This document shows positions 10,484-21,991 of a DNA stretch of 29,130 nt, one piece after another. Positions within the stretch are counted from its first letter, which is position 1. The number at the start of each line of letters is the position of its first letter. The notes beneath the pieces were generated by a model, which was not told where the DNA came from, did no database searches, and saw nothing but the letters and a program-made list of their open reading frames with translations. Made by a program: the position numbers and the translations under genes. Source of the DNA: Saccoglossus kowalevskii (Eukaryota; Hemichordata; Enteropneusta; Harrimaniidae); NCBI RefSeq assembly GCF_000003605.2, contig NW_003128865.1, positions 52,805 through 81,934 of the forward strand, written 5' to 3'.

Positions 10484-10896
10484 TAGATATGCATAATGGA
10501 TCTTTACCAAGCCACACATCAGCTGCTGTTGTGGTTTTGTCTCAGCCACAGCATACAGTGACTATGTCATCACAAGGAACCACCTTTCATGATCCTGACA
10601 CACAACAAACAACAACAGAGGAGATAGTTTACGATAGCGAACTTCTTCATTCAGAGTTGGACCAGAACATGGTAGCAGACAACATGCATGTGACTCACTG
10701 TATGAGTCAAGCTGGCACATCGGTACAAGTGCAATCAAGTAAAGATATAATGAATCTGGGTGCTATAATGGAAACAGAGAGTTCTCATAATTCTGATGAT
10801 GATCACAGTGACCCATTAGGTGCTCCACTACAGCTTGTGTGTGAAGAAATTGATGGATCTCATTATAAACTTCAAAATGTTCGTGATGTGGATTGA
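10484..10896 (+). CDS. ZNF410: ZNF410-like last coding exon, C-terminal tail part 2 and stop
   Basis: The exon enters in phase 1 after TGTATTCAG and stays open to TGA at 10894-10896. It encodes about 136 residues rich in Gln, Ser, Thr, His and Asp. It begins with an echo of the previous exon (VVVLSQPQHTVTM) and has acidic patches (EEIVYDSELLHSELDQ; NSDDDHSDP) that could serve as an activation or cofactor-binding surface. It ends HYKLQNVRDVD. No folded domain is visible. The four exons together give about 338 residues from finger 2 to the end; human ZNF410 is about 480 residues in all, so a normal-sized protein is likely once the missing 5' part is added. Confidence 0.8.
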
Positions 10897-11190
10897 TTGC
10901 TTGCAGTACTTTGAATATTCATTAGGGGTACCCCCATTTGTCGTACAGATCATATCAGTGAATGTTTTTTTGGTTTTCTATTATTTATCCCTTTGTGTTT
11001 TGATGTACCCTTAGCCAAATTACAATTCACCTACTACAGCTTTTCACTGCCGTTCAGTTACCCACTGGGTATAGTATTTACATTAAAAATTCTTGGTGTA
11101 TATTGTTTTAAAAGTGTGTGCAAATATTGTTATACATCCGCAAAATGTATGCAAATGAAATCAATTAAACATTTATAAGTCCCAGTAATG
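10897..11190 (+). other. probable ZNF410-like 3' UTR and polyadenylation site
   Basis: AT-rich noncoding sequence after the stop. ATTAAA at 11164-11169 is followed by a GT/T-rich stretch (GTTGTCTGTTCTTCTC, 11189-11204), the usual layout of a metazoan cleavage site. An earlier ATTAAA at about 11080 lacks such a downstream element. Confidence 0.5.
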
Positions 11191-11204
11191 TTGTCTGTTC
11201 TTCT

Positions 11205-12960
11205 CTATATTCCAAAATATTGTACATTGGGCAGTATATAGAGGTACTGCAGCCAGTTACAGTGGGCAACAAGATATTTACATACACCTAACTCTTACAC
11301 CTGGTGGGCAATTACAAAGGAACAACCTCAGACACTTTCCTAGACGGCAGTAACCGTTGATGTAATAAAGTTAATAGCTGCCTACGTGACAATGAATGAA
11401 CAATGAACCAGGGTTTCAGATGGGTTCAACTACTATAACTAAGCGGTCAATCAATGTTTTGTTCTTTGTTGTTGTCGAACACTTTATTTCATGCCTACAT
11501 ATGCTTGTTCATTTAATATGTTCTATTTTGGATGTTTTACGCAATGATAAACTGCATTGATACAATTATTTAAAAAAAACACCCCTAACATGCAATGAAA
11601 TTACCTTAATTACCCTTGTGAGATTTCTGATTTTGAACTAATGGTATACTATATACAAAAACCTTTTCTTCGGTCAAAATAGTTTGCAAACGTTTGCCAA
11701 GAAAAGTTAGACTAGCAAGGGCAACTTAACAAAGGATTGTGTGGCATTTGTTTCACATCGTTTGGAAACGTTCTGACAGAAGTCTACACAAGAAATTGTT
11801 GAGTATATTGAAACTGGTATATGGTGATTGGAGGTGAAAAAGTAGAATGTTCCAGGGAAAGATGTGATGAGTGTTCTGGCAATGGGACATGCATTTATAT
11901 GTACAAGAAATGTTTAACTCAACACGCACGATAATATTAATTTAAGCCCAGTCAATGGCATATACCCGATACATCACTCCTACACACACAAAGCAATGGA
12001 ATAGTCAGACATCCCTTGTCCACCCAAAGTTGTAGGCAGTTATGTAACTTTACTGCGCCTTCGTTATAGGAATGTTGCAAAGTTCCTTTGCCTGTATGGT
12101 AGGTAAACATCTTTGCCTGTATAAATTCTGCAGCAACTTCCTGGCATTAACTCTGATTAGGTAAATCAAATGCACTTGCGAAGTCCATTTTTGTTAAAAT
12201 TGATTATCAGTGATGCCTGGAAGTATGCTGCCTTATGGCCGTAAACTTCAGTAGATGCCGATGCCCGAATAATTGTACGATTCTGTATACTTAGGTTAGT
12301 CTGTTTTAACATCCTAATTTCCATAGCACACGGGAGGGGCTTTCAATGTCTCAGAAACCACCTGAATTCTGCTCTGGTTATCTTAGTTCACACCAACTTT
12401 CTAAGGTGGATCAGGATTGACTTCTGCATAATTTTCGGGGCTAAGGGCGTGGAAAGACAGTACAATACAGAACATGACAAACATTAAATCAAGTGCACAG
12501 ACACGGTGATATAAAGTTTAAATTTTTTTTATTGTTAAAACAAACAAAATGCAATTGGGATGTGCAGCTGGTACCAGAGCGTTGCTGCGAGCCGGACACC
12601 CAACCCTAACTCTCTATCAAATAATTGAGAGGGGGAGGTGCGATTTCCCAATGCTCAAGACCAGCCAAGGTGTTATCTCACCTCCCTGGTACCATTTGCC
12701 AATTGAAAAAAAGCAGCATCCCTTAACACGACTTATTTACCAGAATGAATATTCATGCTTAGAATAAGTGAAAACGGTAAATTCTATGTTTTACAGCAAA
12801 TTGTAAAGAACATTGCTTTTGAATTTTTGTCAGCATTTTACAAGCTTTAAATGTGCAAAGCTAATCAATTTTCAAGATTTTATGCAGACTTTGATGCAAA
12901 TGAATGTATCCACTGAAGTACTTTCAATATTAATATAAATTACTTAATAAAAACATTGAC
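11205..12960. other. intergenic, no gene recognised
   Basis: AT-rich DNA after the ZNF410-like gene. The frame at 12549-12767 is open on the + strand but shows no domain. Two TGGTACCA palindromes (about 12570 and 12687) bracket a more GC-rich 120-bp island that could be an old short interspersed element. No tRNA or rRNA gene was seen. Confidence 0.6.
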
Positions 12961-13660
12961 CATAATTTTGAAATGGAAGCATGTTGCACTAATACTAAGT
13001 GAATCATGCAGATTAAATTGTTGATTATAATTTCAGACTACATAGTATTCCAAGTTTTAAATTTGCTGACTGAATAGGAAACATGTACAGATATTCATGT
13101 TCTGTGCAATTAGAATGGCTTATTAAACTAAAATACTGATTTGAAATGTGAATGGCAACTCTTCAACAATGTTGATTGAATACAACTTTTGATCATAATT
13201 TTGCTGAATGAATAATACTTTAGAGATATGCTGAATGGAATACAAATGTTTGTTGCACTAAAAATATTCATAAAGCTAGATCATAATTATGTTCACTGAA
13301 TTTGACAGAGTTGATTGAACTTCCGACAAGAATACTTGTTGCACAAATTTTACAAGGTGTATAGAATTGCTTGTTGCACTAAAATACTGATTTGATTTGA
13401 CAGAAAGATTTTATAATTCTGTTGATTGCAAAGGAGTATTGATAACCATTTCGCAGAGTTAATCGAATACTTTTACAAAAACACCAGTAAAGTAAATGTA
13501 CAATGCTAATTGTTTAACAGAATATTTTGAAAACAATACTGTTTGAATAGAACACCTGTTGAAGCATTGATCACAATAACTACAATGTAAATATTTCATT
13601 GAAACCTGTACAGAACAGCTGATAATCGGATTGAGTAACTGAACGCGTCTGAAAACTTTC
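12960..13660. repeat. highly degenerate short-period repeat
   Basis: Related phrases recur every 60-120 bases: TTGTTGCACTAA (13249, 13369; variant TGTTGCACTAA at 12982), GTTGATTGAA (13170, 13309), GATCATAATT (13190, 13280). The copies are too diverged for a clear unit length. Confidence 0.45.
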
Positions 13661-13710
13661 AAAAACATCTGCACATTTCTAGCACATTAATGAATTTTAT
13701 CTATTCAATC

Positions 13711-14500
13711 TGAAGCTGAAAAAAGCTAAGATTAGTCTTAAAACAATAAAGTTTCTTGCTTGGTACAAGTGTAATTAATGGTTAAAATTTTACGAAGTTA
13801 AATACAATTGCAGTTTCAGTTTAAGAACTTCATTGACATTAAATTGGTAAATCTGAGTAGAAATAAACTCTTAAAAAACAAATGTAAACAAGTTCCTCAC
13901 AAGGCACTTTGAACATTGAGTAAACTTTTTTTCATTCCAAGTTGGCACTGGTAACTTTTGTGTAAATATATACATTTACTTTTTTTTTTGTTTATTTTTT
14001 TTTTATTATGTTTTTTTTTGCTTTTTTTTTTGAACCAGGCCATTTTTTTTTTGTTCTTTCTTGGAAATGATACAATAAAGCATTTGTAATATAAATCAAT
14101 AGATTGAGCAACTTTAGATGAATACAGTGTGACTGAGCACTTGCAAAACATCTGCTTTATAATAATTAAGATGAAAAAAGCTACTAAAATTAGTCTTTAA
14201 AACCAATAAAACTTTTTTGCTTGGCACAAGTGCTATTAAAATTTAAGTGTTACAACAAAGTTAAACACAATTACATTTTAGAACTAGACATGTTTGACAA
14301 ATTTGAGCACAAATCAATTGGAAAACAAACATTTTTCATAAGGTACTCCAAAAAGGAGGAACATTTTTTTTTTTTAAGCTGGCGCTGGTAAAAATTTGTT
14401 GTATGAATGTACACATTTTTTTTTGAATTATTTTTTTTTAACCAGGCCCTGTTTTTTTCTTTACATGGGAAAAATACAATAAAGAATTTGGAATTGGAGA
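13711..14500. repeat. tandem duplication, period about 455 bp
   Basis: Unit 1 from about 13711 and unit 2 from about 14171 share the order: GATGAAAAAAGCT..TTAGTCTTAAAAC..AATAAA..TTGCTTGG(T/C)ACAAGTG..ACAATTG, then a TGG(C)GCTGGTAA element and T-rich runs around GAACCAGGCC/TAACCAGGCC. They end with ATACAATAAAG. The frames in the poly(T) runs are artefacts. Confidence 0.75.
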
Positions 14501-14574
14501 TACGCAAACTCAAAGGAATAGAGGTGGTGAATATACAAGCCAACCTTCCTCTGCACACCAATTTTAATGCGAAA

Positions 14575-14960
14575 ACTAGTTCAAGAATGTCTCTTCAAAC
14601 TTTGAAGACATTTGCAAAATAAACACTGATGACACTTCACAACTAGAATACAATAGACGGCGCTAGTCCGAACAAGTAACAGCCTTTAAATTATAGACTT
14701 TTGTCAGGGGTCCTAGCAAATAGACATGGCACGTAAATAGCCAACCTTTTCATGTAGATACACTTGGATGTTTAGGAATTCTTTTTTTTTTTCAACAAAT
14801 GAAAGATGAAGTCTTAGAATGTCTCTTCAAACTTCAAAGACATTTTCAAATATACACCGATGACACTTCAGGTTTGTAGATAACTGTTGAACACAATGGA
14901 CAAAGCTAGTTGACTGGAATAACTCTTGTAGGGGGATGCTAAGTAGATGGTTTTACTGGT
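14575..14960. repeat. tandem duplication, period about 231 bp, with a conserved hairpin
   Basis: Both copies contain AGAATGTCTCTTCAAACTT..GACATTT followed by ATACACCGATGACACTTCA (copy 2) or its variant with AAACACTGATGACACTTCA (copy 1). Both then carry ACAATGGAC-like and GTCAGGGG/GTAGGGGG blocks. In copy 1 AATGTCTCTTCAAA pairs with TTTGAAGACATT. Confidence 0.7.
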
Positions 14961-15556
14961 ACTGATTTGATGAAGCAACAATCTTGACTGAACACAACAA
15001 GAACTTCAGCAGGCTAATTATTTGGCGTGGATTATGCAAGTTGAAAGTGATTGAAATTCCCAGATAAACAGGAAGTCCCAGACTAATTGGGTTGTATCTA
15101 TTACTGTCTACTGCATTTCCGACACTGGCCACATCTGGTTGATTACTGCATAGGTTAGATATTAAGATGCAAAAAGGCTGAGCTGATTAGAGATTTACTT
15201 GCGCTGAAAAACTTCAATAAAATAGGCTCTGGCATCGATATTTTATCATCTGTTCATTTTCATGCCAAATGAAAAGCCGAATATTTGCCTTCAATTGATG
15301 TGAAAGCAACCCCCACAGATTCCAGATTTGGTAAACGAATTTGGTCTCCCATCTTCACTCCTATTGGCCTTGGCTTTTTTTCTTCCCAGCAATAACCCAT
15401 ATCCTTTTACAACCTTGATGGCTCCCGCGTCTTGAATTTGAAGTCTAAATAAACCCATCTGATTACCCAGCAAACCACTTTCTTAACACCTTCAAGAAGC
15501 ACCATCTACATAAACTCAATGCAACAGTCCAACCTATCAACTTTTTAACCAAGAAC

Positions 15557-16012
15557 TGGGACCTTTTCGCTAACAAGGTTAATCTGAAACAAAAAAGAAT
15601 CCCCACCCCCCTCTTCTCCCACCACTAATAGTCGGAAAGATTCTTTTACAGCGTTCTCAAGTCCAACTGCGGCAGGCAAACTAGGGGTAGTTTTCTTCAG
15701 CTTAGGGACACCACTCTTGATATAAATAGGCCGACCAACTGAATGAACTGGTTTAATGCGCCTTTTAAGTAGTAGTTCAACAGGGACCTTTTTCACAAAT
15801 AAGGGTAATCTGAAACGTAAAAAGAAAGCCCCTTCCCCCCTCTCTTCTACCATCACAAATAGTCAGCAAGATTCTATTACAGTGCTCTCAAGTCCAACTG
15901 TGGTAGGCAAACTAGGGCAGCTTTCTTCAGCTGTAAGGACACCATTCTTTTATCAATACAAATAGATCGACCAACTGAGTGAACTGGTTTAATGCGTTGT
16001 TCAAGTAGTTGC
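15557..16012. repeat. tandem duplication, period about 230 bp, with paired - strand acceptors
   Basis: The copies share TAATCTGAAAC, TCTTCT(A/C)CCA, AAGATTCT.TTACAG.G.TCTCAAGTCCAACTG, GGCAAACTAGGG and GACCAACTGA(A/G)TGAACTGG. Read on the - strand both contain a pyrimidine-rich TTTCAG acceptor at the same place (exon starts would be 15583 and 15809). The - strand frame 15545-15856 crosses both copies and is not conserved between them, which argues against coding. Confidence 0.78.
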
Positions 16013-16225
16013 GTTTAGAGCTGAATTTATGCTTCACTTCCAGGAAATCATGGACCAAAGCTAGCTTTTTTTTCTCTACGATTACCAAATATTATCTTCT
16101 CTACATCTTTTTTTTCTGCAAATAAGACTAGGGAGGGGAAAAAAAAAGGAAAAGGCCACTGGACTTCAAGAACAGATCCACCATCCACAGTTCATGAAGG
16201 AAATTAACACCATCCATCAATCAAT

Positions 16226-18240
16226 CAATCTACACCTTTAACAGATCCACACCTTTCAACAGTCTTGGAAAGATCAAACTGCCCTTGGAATTTGTACGTT
16301 GCAACATGGCTGTTAGTTCTGTGAAGGAAGAAAAAACCCATACGCAGCCCCCCACAACAACCATTTTTTGAAGAAAAAAAAGCATTTTTGCTTATAAATT
16401 CGAAAACTATTGATCTACATTATGCATTTTGTTTTTTAAAGAAAAAGGTAACTCTTATTACAACCTTGTTGGAAACATGGCAATGCGGCTTTCCTTTAGC
16501 GCTTCACTGCTAACCTGGGACTTGTTGCACCTTCGGCAAATTGCTTCAATGGCAGTACAAAGCTTCATACTATGACAACTCCTGTTAAAAACTTGAGCAT
16601 ATATATGCAACTATACAACACACTCTTTTCAAGTAACCATTACATCATTTCACACTTCCTCAGAGAATATTGCTTTATAAATTATTTGAACGCGTCAGCT
16701 GGTTTTTTGCATCATAATTAGAGTTCCAAAAAAAAAAAAAAATCGAGATTTTTGACAAGACTTACAGTCACCCTCTGGACCAGTTTTCTTGTTAAAAATA
16801 TGTGGAGATCAACTTTTATACCAATCATAGTAACTGGTTTGCACCATTTTGAAAGCTGTACACAACCCCAAGATATGATACACTAGCAACAGATCAATTG
16901 AGCACTTTATCTTTCAAAAAACCTGTTAAAAACTTGAGAAAGCAAACACAAAGGCAACTTGGTAACCACAAAGTACAGGAAAAAAGTTATAGAGATATAT
17001 ACTGTGCCAGTTAATAAACTCGTTGTGAATGCTGAAATTTCTGTCAATGTCCTAAAATTTGAATTAATGTGTAAAGAGCTTACTTAACAGCTTCAGTGTC
17101 TGGAAGTTGCAGGATGACTAAGGAAAGATCAGGCTCAGAGTTAAGGCATACACCCTCCCCATTCACCAAAGTTATAATAGTCAATTCTACTTTGTAGTTC
17201 TGATCAATCTCTAGAAAACACAGCTACCACAAACCACACCAACAATGCACAAAGTCTTGGCAAGATACAATTGACTTGGGAATTTATACTTCACCACACA
17301 TGGCTTTATGTTAGTTCTGTGAATAAAAAAAACCTAATGCGCAACCCACAAACTAATTTCACAAACTTTTACATTTAAACCGTTACATTGGTAACTTCAT
17401 TTATATGTAGAAAAATGAACAAGTTAGGAAAAATAATTAAATTAATTTTGATTACAACCTTGTGGTTAACAAGTGATAAGGTCTTCCTTTTTAAGTCTGA
17501 TTAATTCAACCTTGATAGTTCATGGCTGTTCAACTTGCATCTTGCTTACATCTATCGCGCTTGTCTTGTTGCATCTATCACAGTACTCATTACAATTATA
17601 AGACTTCTCATATTCAACACCTGTTAAAAAACTTGAGCAAAAACATAGAACCACACAACACTTGTTTTATACACCCATTATGGAATACTGCACTCTTCAA
17701 ATCAGTTTCATTTATGCCTTGATAATATTACAAGCTGATATCACTTCACATACAGGTTATCCTACAAGTTATATAATTATAACAGTTAACGACTAACAAT
17801 GGCAAGAGACCGACTTACAGTTGCTACTATTTTTACTCTCGAGACCAGTTTTCTTGAAATTGCTTGTTACAACCTAAAGTTCCACCTTTTTACTTTTAAA
17901 ATACTTATTCACACCACAGCTTTAGACACGCACTTGATCTTACAATCTTTAACCTGCTAAAACTTGAAAAGGCAGAACACAAAAGGTACACACATTTTCA
18001 TGATACAGTGGATTACAATCAGTGCCAGTTAACATGCAAGGTACTAGGTTAGTTTTGTCGACCACACACAAAAAATCTTTTAAGAAATAAAATCTGCAAA
18101 TAAATTAATATAAGAAAGCAGAGCTCACTTTTTATCTTCACTTTGATGCCAGAAGTTCACACGACGATTCTAAAGAAAGAAAATTAGGCCTGGAGAAAGA
18201 GGTAAGGCATACACCCCTGCATTTACCCAAAGTATTATAT
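16226..18240. repeat. tandem duplication of about 1 kb
   Basis: Unit A (about 16226-17230) and unit B (about 17232-18240) match in order. The shared blocks are: CAAAGTCTTGG-type, GTTAGTTCTGTGAA, ATTACAACCTTGT, CCTGTTAAAAA(A)CTTGAGCA, GACTTACAGT..ACCAGTTTTCTTG, AAAACTTGA(G)AA.GCA.AACACAAA, GTGCCAGTTAA, and AAGGCATACACCC near the end. On the - strand the shared blocks include an acceptor (TTCACAG, at 16318 and 17316), a GTAAGT donor (16761-16765, 17814-17818) and a second donor (17079-17083, 18124-18128). Confidence 0.8.
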
Positions 18241-19015
18241 TTTTAAAGATATTTTGATGAGGTATATTATGTAGCATATTTACCAAGAAATAATTCTCCA
18301 TATTTAGCAGTGCAAATGTTAAAAGTACGACGAACAATTTAAGCAATACATGCTACCAATAATCTAATGAAATCAAATATTTAAAATTCATACTGGTTAT
18401 AATAGCATTTCCAAAATTTAATAAAAAACTTAACTGACACAGACTTCAAAGAGCAGCTGCATTATAACCTGCATCAAGATGTACTTAAAAAAAAACTTGA
18501 TTAGAACCCTCCCCCTCCCTTAGAGCAATTGTACTTGTGAAGGAAACGTAATAGGAAAACAATCCATCTTTGAAAGTTGGTAAACAAAGATTTATTATGA
18601 TTAGGCCTTTCAAAAAAGGCCAGTTTTGCTGCCATGATCAAGTTTAAAATTATTAATTGTGAATAATTTAGTTCTGCAACCATTACAGTTCAATTTTTAT
18701 CTTTCAAAAACAAACCTACAATTGATCGAAAAAAACATTGAAAGTTAACCTTATATCCAGTATGTCCGATTTATTAATACTTGATACACCACTTGTTGAA
18801 AGCACAGCAAGAAACTTCACTTTATTCCTTACTTGTCATCACTGAAACAAAATATGCTAGAGAGGCCTTAGGAGAACCCACCCCAAATCAATAGACCCAT
18901 ACCACATTATCTGCTACCAGACATGAAAGACAATTTACATTTCACAAAGTCCATCCATCTATTATCAATAATTTGATTTAATTTCATAAATTTACAAGCA
19001 GCAAAGGCAAAAATA
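18240..19015. other. AT-rich spacer, no gene recognised
   Basis: Lies between the 1-kb and 385-bp tandem duplications. It contains only short frames and a possible - strand GTAAGG donor near 18831. No repeat partner was found. Confidence 0.5.
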
Positions 19016-19680
19016 TTTAGTCATACCTGAGAATACATCTACATTGTAATTACACAAGCTGCACCAAGAGTTCAACAGAGCAAGGATTTTGCTTCTTTTT
19101 CTGTAAAATGAAAGGGGAACAAGACGACGACCAAGTTCCTTCAGTGGATAGCCACTCGACATTGCTGTAAGCTTGATCAAATTTTCAGATCATAGATTTT
19201 TTTCCCAGCTGAACTTTAAAAAGAGTCTAATTTCATATACTAGTACATCTTCAATTTGAAGTTCCTGTTAATTGAGAACAATTAGTTAGCACCCCTTACC
19301 CCTCCCCTCCCCTCATCACTTACCCACCCTTTTTTTTATTGCTGAATTTACAATTAAAACTTCTGCGAATGTGCAACACGATTTTTCAAGCAGAAATGTT
19401 TAGGTCATACCTGGGTACAGATCTATTATTTAAACAAGCTGGAAGCTGAATCACTATGCAGCAGGATTTCTTTTTTTTTTACTTCTTTTTCTGTGAATGA
19501 CAAAAAAAGGGGGGGACAAACACGCCGATCCATTTCTTCTATGAAAAGTCGCACGAGATGCTTGATCAAGTTTTCAGATCATGATTTCCTCTTAATTTCA
19601 CAACTTTCATTTCATATAAATCTTTACTTGAAGTACCTTGCCAACCAAGAAAAAATTGTTAGTTTTCCCCACCCCAATAA
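19015..19680. repeat. tandem duplication of about 385 bp containing a matching - strand exon
   Basis: Copies share GTCATACCTG, ACAAGCTG, TTGCTTCTTTTTCTGT-type sequence and GCTTGATCAA(A/G)TTTTCAGATCAT. On the - strand each copy has an acceptor, an exon of 74 or 80 nt and a CAG|GTATGAC donor: 19027-19100 and 19411-19490. The exon lengths differ by 6 nt with internal poly(A) changes, and neither is an open conserved frame. Confidence 0.75.
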
Positions 19681-19739
19681 AAACACTAGCCATTCCCACA
19701 ACACAATATTGCTTCCTTTGGTAGATTGAAAAACTTACC

Positions 19740-21200
19740 CTATCTTGTTTTCCCATCAGTTGCAATTTTTTTTTTGTCTTTACAATCTTTATTTCCTACT
19801 CACTTTAATTAAACACTACTTTTCAGTAGCAACAAGGGTAGGACCATTAAAAATTAAACTGCAATTCAGATAGTTGCTTAGCATGCTACTATAACCCGTG
19901 TATCATTTGAGAGCTTAAAAATAGGCGACTATGATGCACAGGCTGCTATAGTAACATACTTTGCAACTTTTAGAGAACATCTAAATTACAGATCAATTTT
20001 TAACATGCTTTTCCTTGTTGCTACTTTTAATTACTTATCTGTATTGACTTGAATTAGGGCCATAATCAAAACTATAAAAACACTTATTTCTTTAATATGG
20101 TGCAAGACCAAGAATTAAATGTATGACAAGATAAATTGAAGTAAACCAATTACCTTTTATATCTTGAAGCTTTTGCGAGTTGAAAACTAGACAGACTTTA
20201 CCTGATGTTTCACTGCTACATGTCTGAACTGCCTAAATATTAAATAAATTTGACTTGCCTGGCAAACTTCAAAGGACAGCGGCTTCTAAAAGCTAAATTG
20301 CACACTTGCATTTACAGATGTTAGCTTAAATTACATGTACTAACAAAACCTATTAGTTTAAAGTTTACCTTCTGCCTTTTCAGTTGAAATACAAGTAACT
20401 TGCTTTTAATTTTTCATCATTATTACACACTTGCGTTCACTGCACATGCTTTATATGAATCCTTAACACTTTGAACATGCCAATTCCATTCACAAGATGA
20501 ACGTTGACCACCTATTAGCAAATTCAGGAGAAGAAAACTACACACAGAATACTCTATATGCATGGCACCAGCAAATTAAAACAATTTTTAAACAAAAAAA
20601 ACTTTATATCCGATGTACAAACATGCAGAAATACAGATTGTTATTGGTGACAAAACAAATATTTCCAAGCACAGCAAAAAGATCACATCTTGCAGTCACA
20701 GACTGATGGAAACAGTGGTTGACATTAACTAGAATGAGCCAAGCAAAAAACGCAGCAACATGTTTTACTACAGCTAGTTTTGGTATAACGCAAGTAATTA
20801 GTAGATAAAATAAGGGAGAAGAATGACAAAGCTTACAGTTACACGCAAACACTTAACAGCATGAACTTGAACTCTGTAATCTTGCATAATGCAGGACACT
20901 CTTCTACATCTTGCACACACCGAACAGGATGCACCATACCACCGTGTTTACTGAACTTCAAGGATCAACAATATGGAGACAAGATGAGAATTAAACCCCA
21001 CCCACCCCAAATAAAATAAATAGCTGCTGGCCATGAGCTTTAGTCGGTGTTTGCGCTGAAACATCACCATCTTAAGTCAGTGGTTTCCCTTGCCCTGGTA
21101 AACACGATCCCTATGGTACTCCGACATAGTAACTTGACGCTCTACTACCACCTTTGCTTTTTTTAAGGTTTCTTTCAACATACTTCGTCTTTACTTCAAA
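19740..21200. other. AT-rich stretch inside the putative noncoding unit
   Basis: Contains scattered donor-like - strand signals (20152, 20204, 20367) and short unsupported frames on both strands. No domain, tRNA or clear tandem repeat was seen. Confidence 0.5.
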
Positions 21201-21709
21201 AATGTTAAAACGCTTACAGTTAGCTATTATATTCCTTCATACATCTGAGATCACTCCAAAGTTACATTTTCTAATTTCAACGCTATCTTCAGTTGCTTTT
21301 AAAATTTGATCTTTACCGTTACTCGACACACCTATGGAAAATTAAAAAGAAAAAAACACATTAAAATACAATAATAAAAGCAATACATCATTTCCGAACA
21401 TTAAGTTATGCATATATATATATCCGCAAATAGTACAAGTAAAGACCGTTAGAGAAGCAACAATGTATTTTATTTCCTTTGTTGAACTAGGCAATATGGT
21501 TGAATCAAGCTACGAACAAACTTTCGGTTCCCGGTTGAATTACGAGTTGAAAAAAAAAAGATAGAAATAAAAAACATACCTTTAACACTGTCTTCTCTCT
21601 CTTTCCATGGACTGAATCTTGTTTTTCCTACATGAAAAACTCAGACAAAAAGCAAACGAACCCCACCCGTGTTCACATCATGAAAATTCCAGAAATTTCG
21701 CAATCATCC

Positions 21710-21721
21710 GACGTCACGTCA
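21710..21721. promoter_or_regulatory. overlapping double CRE half-site (GACGTCACGTCA)
   Basis: Two ACGTCA half-sites overlap by one base, 5 nt apart, about 100 bp upstream of the - strand leader. CREB/ATF proteins bind TGACGTCA and its halves; such sites are usually close to transcription starts. A complete TGACGTCA lies at 22200-22207. Confidence 0.45.
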
Positions 21722-21965
21722 CCCACCAAAACGTTCGAATTCGGTCTTCTCTAAACGAACCCAACAAATACAAAACTGCAATTCCAATCATTTCTATGAC
21801 CAATTCTCAAATCAAACACGAAATACCGATAAAAAATAAAACAGCAACAAGGATAAATAATGCCAAATTGAGAAAACCAATGACACAAAAATACTTATCA
21901 ACGTCCTCAAACCGCGTCACCCTGTACTCAGTAACTGCGGGGTTGTTGTTTATATACGACAACAG

Positions 21966-21991
21966 GCGGATGCACTCATTTGTGCATCCGC
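21966..21991. repeat. perfect 10-bp-arm hairpin
   Basis: GCGGATGCAC, loop TCATTT, GTGCATCCGC. The arms are GC-rich in an AT-rich setting. Pairing extends a few bases further with a bulge (ACA/TGT). It lies between the two CRE clusters. Confidence 0.6.

Larger units (their letters stand above)
13900..21660 (-). ncRNA. putative spliced long noncoding transcription unit read leftwards
   Basis: This is a hypothesis built from splice-like signals. A strong donor (TTAAAG|GTATGT) at 21575-21580 follows a leader containing only an eight-codon ORF (ATG at 21608, ending TAA). The next acceptor is TTTTCCATAG, giving an exon start at 21331; its donor (ACT|GTAAGC) is near 21219. Further donors read CATCAG|GTAAAG (about 20204), GAAG|GTAAAC (about 20367), AAAG|GTAATT (about 20152) and GGG|GTAAGT (about 19735). 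Acceptors and donors then recur in register in the tandem copies at 19.0/19.4, 16.3/17.3, 16.8/17.8 and 15.58/15.81 kb. CRE motifs lie just upstream. No conserved frame runs through the candidate exons, hence noncoding. The 3' end is unknown; I searched for box C/D snoRNA pairs in the introns and found none convincing. Confidence 0.3.

Noticed and set aside
12568-12700. tRNA-like or SINE-like island (GGTGCGATTTCCC resembles a B box)
   Set aside because: No matching A box, no tRNA fold and no A-rich tail; flanking TGGTACCA palindromes are noted only.
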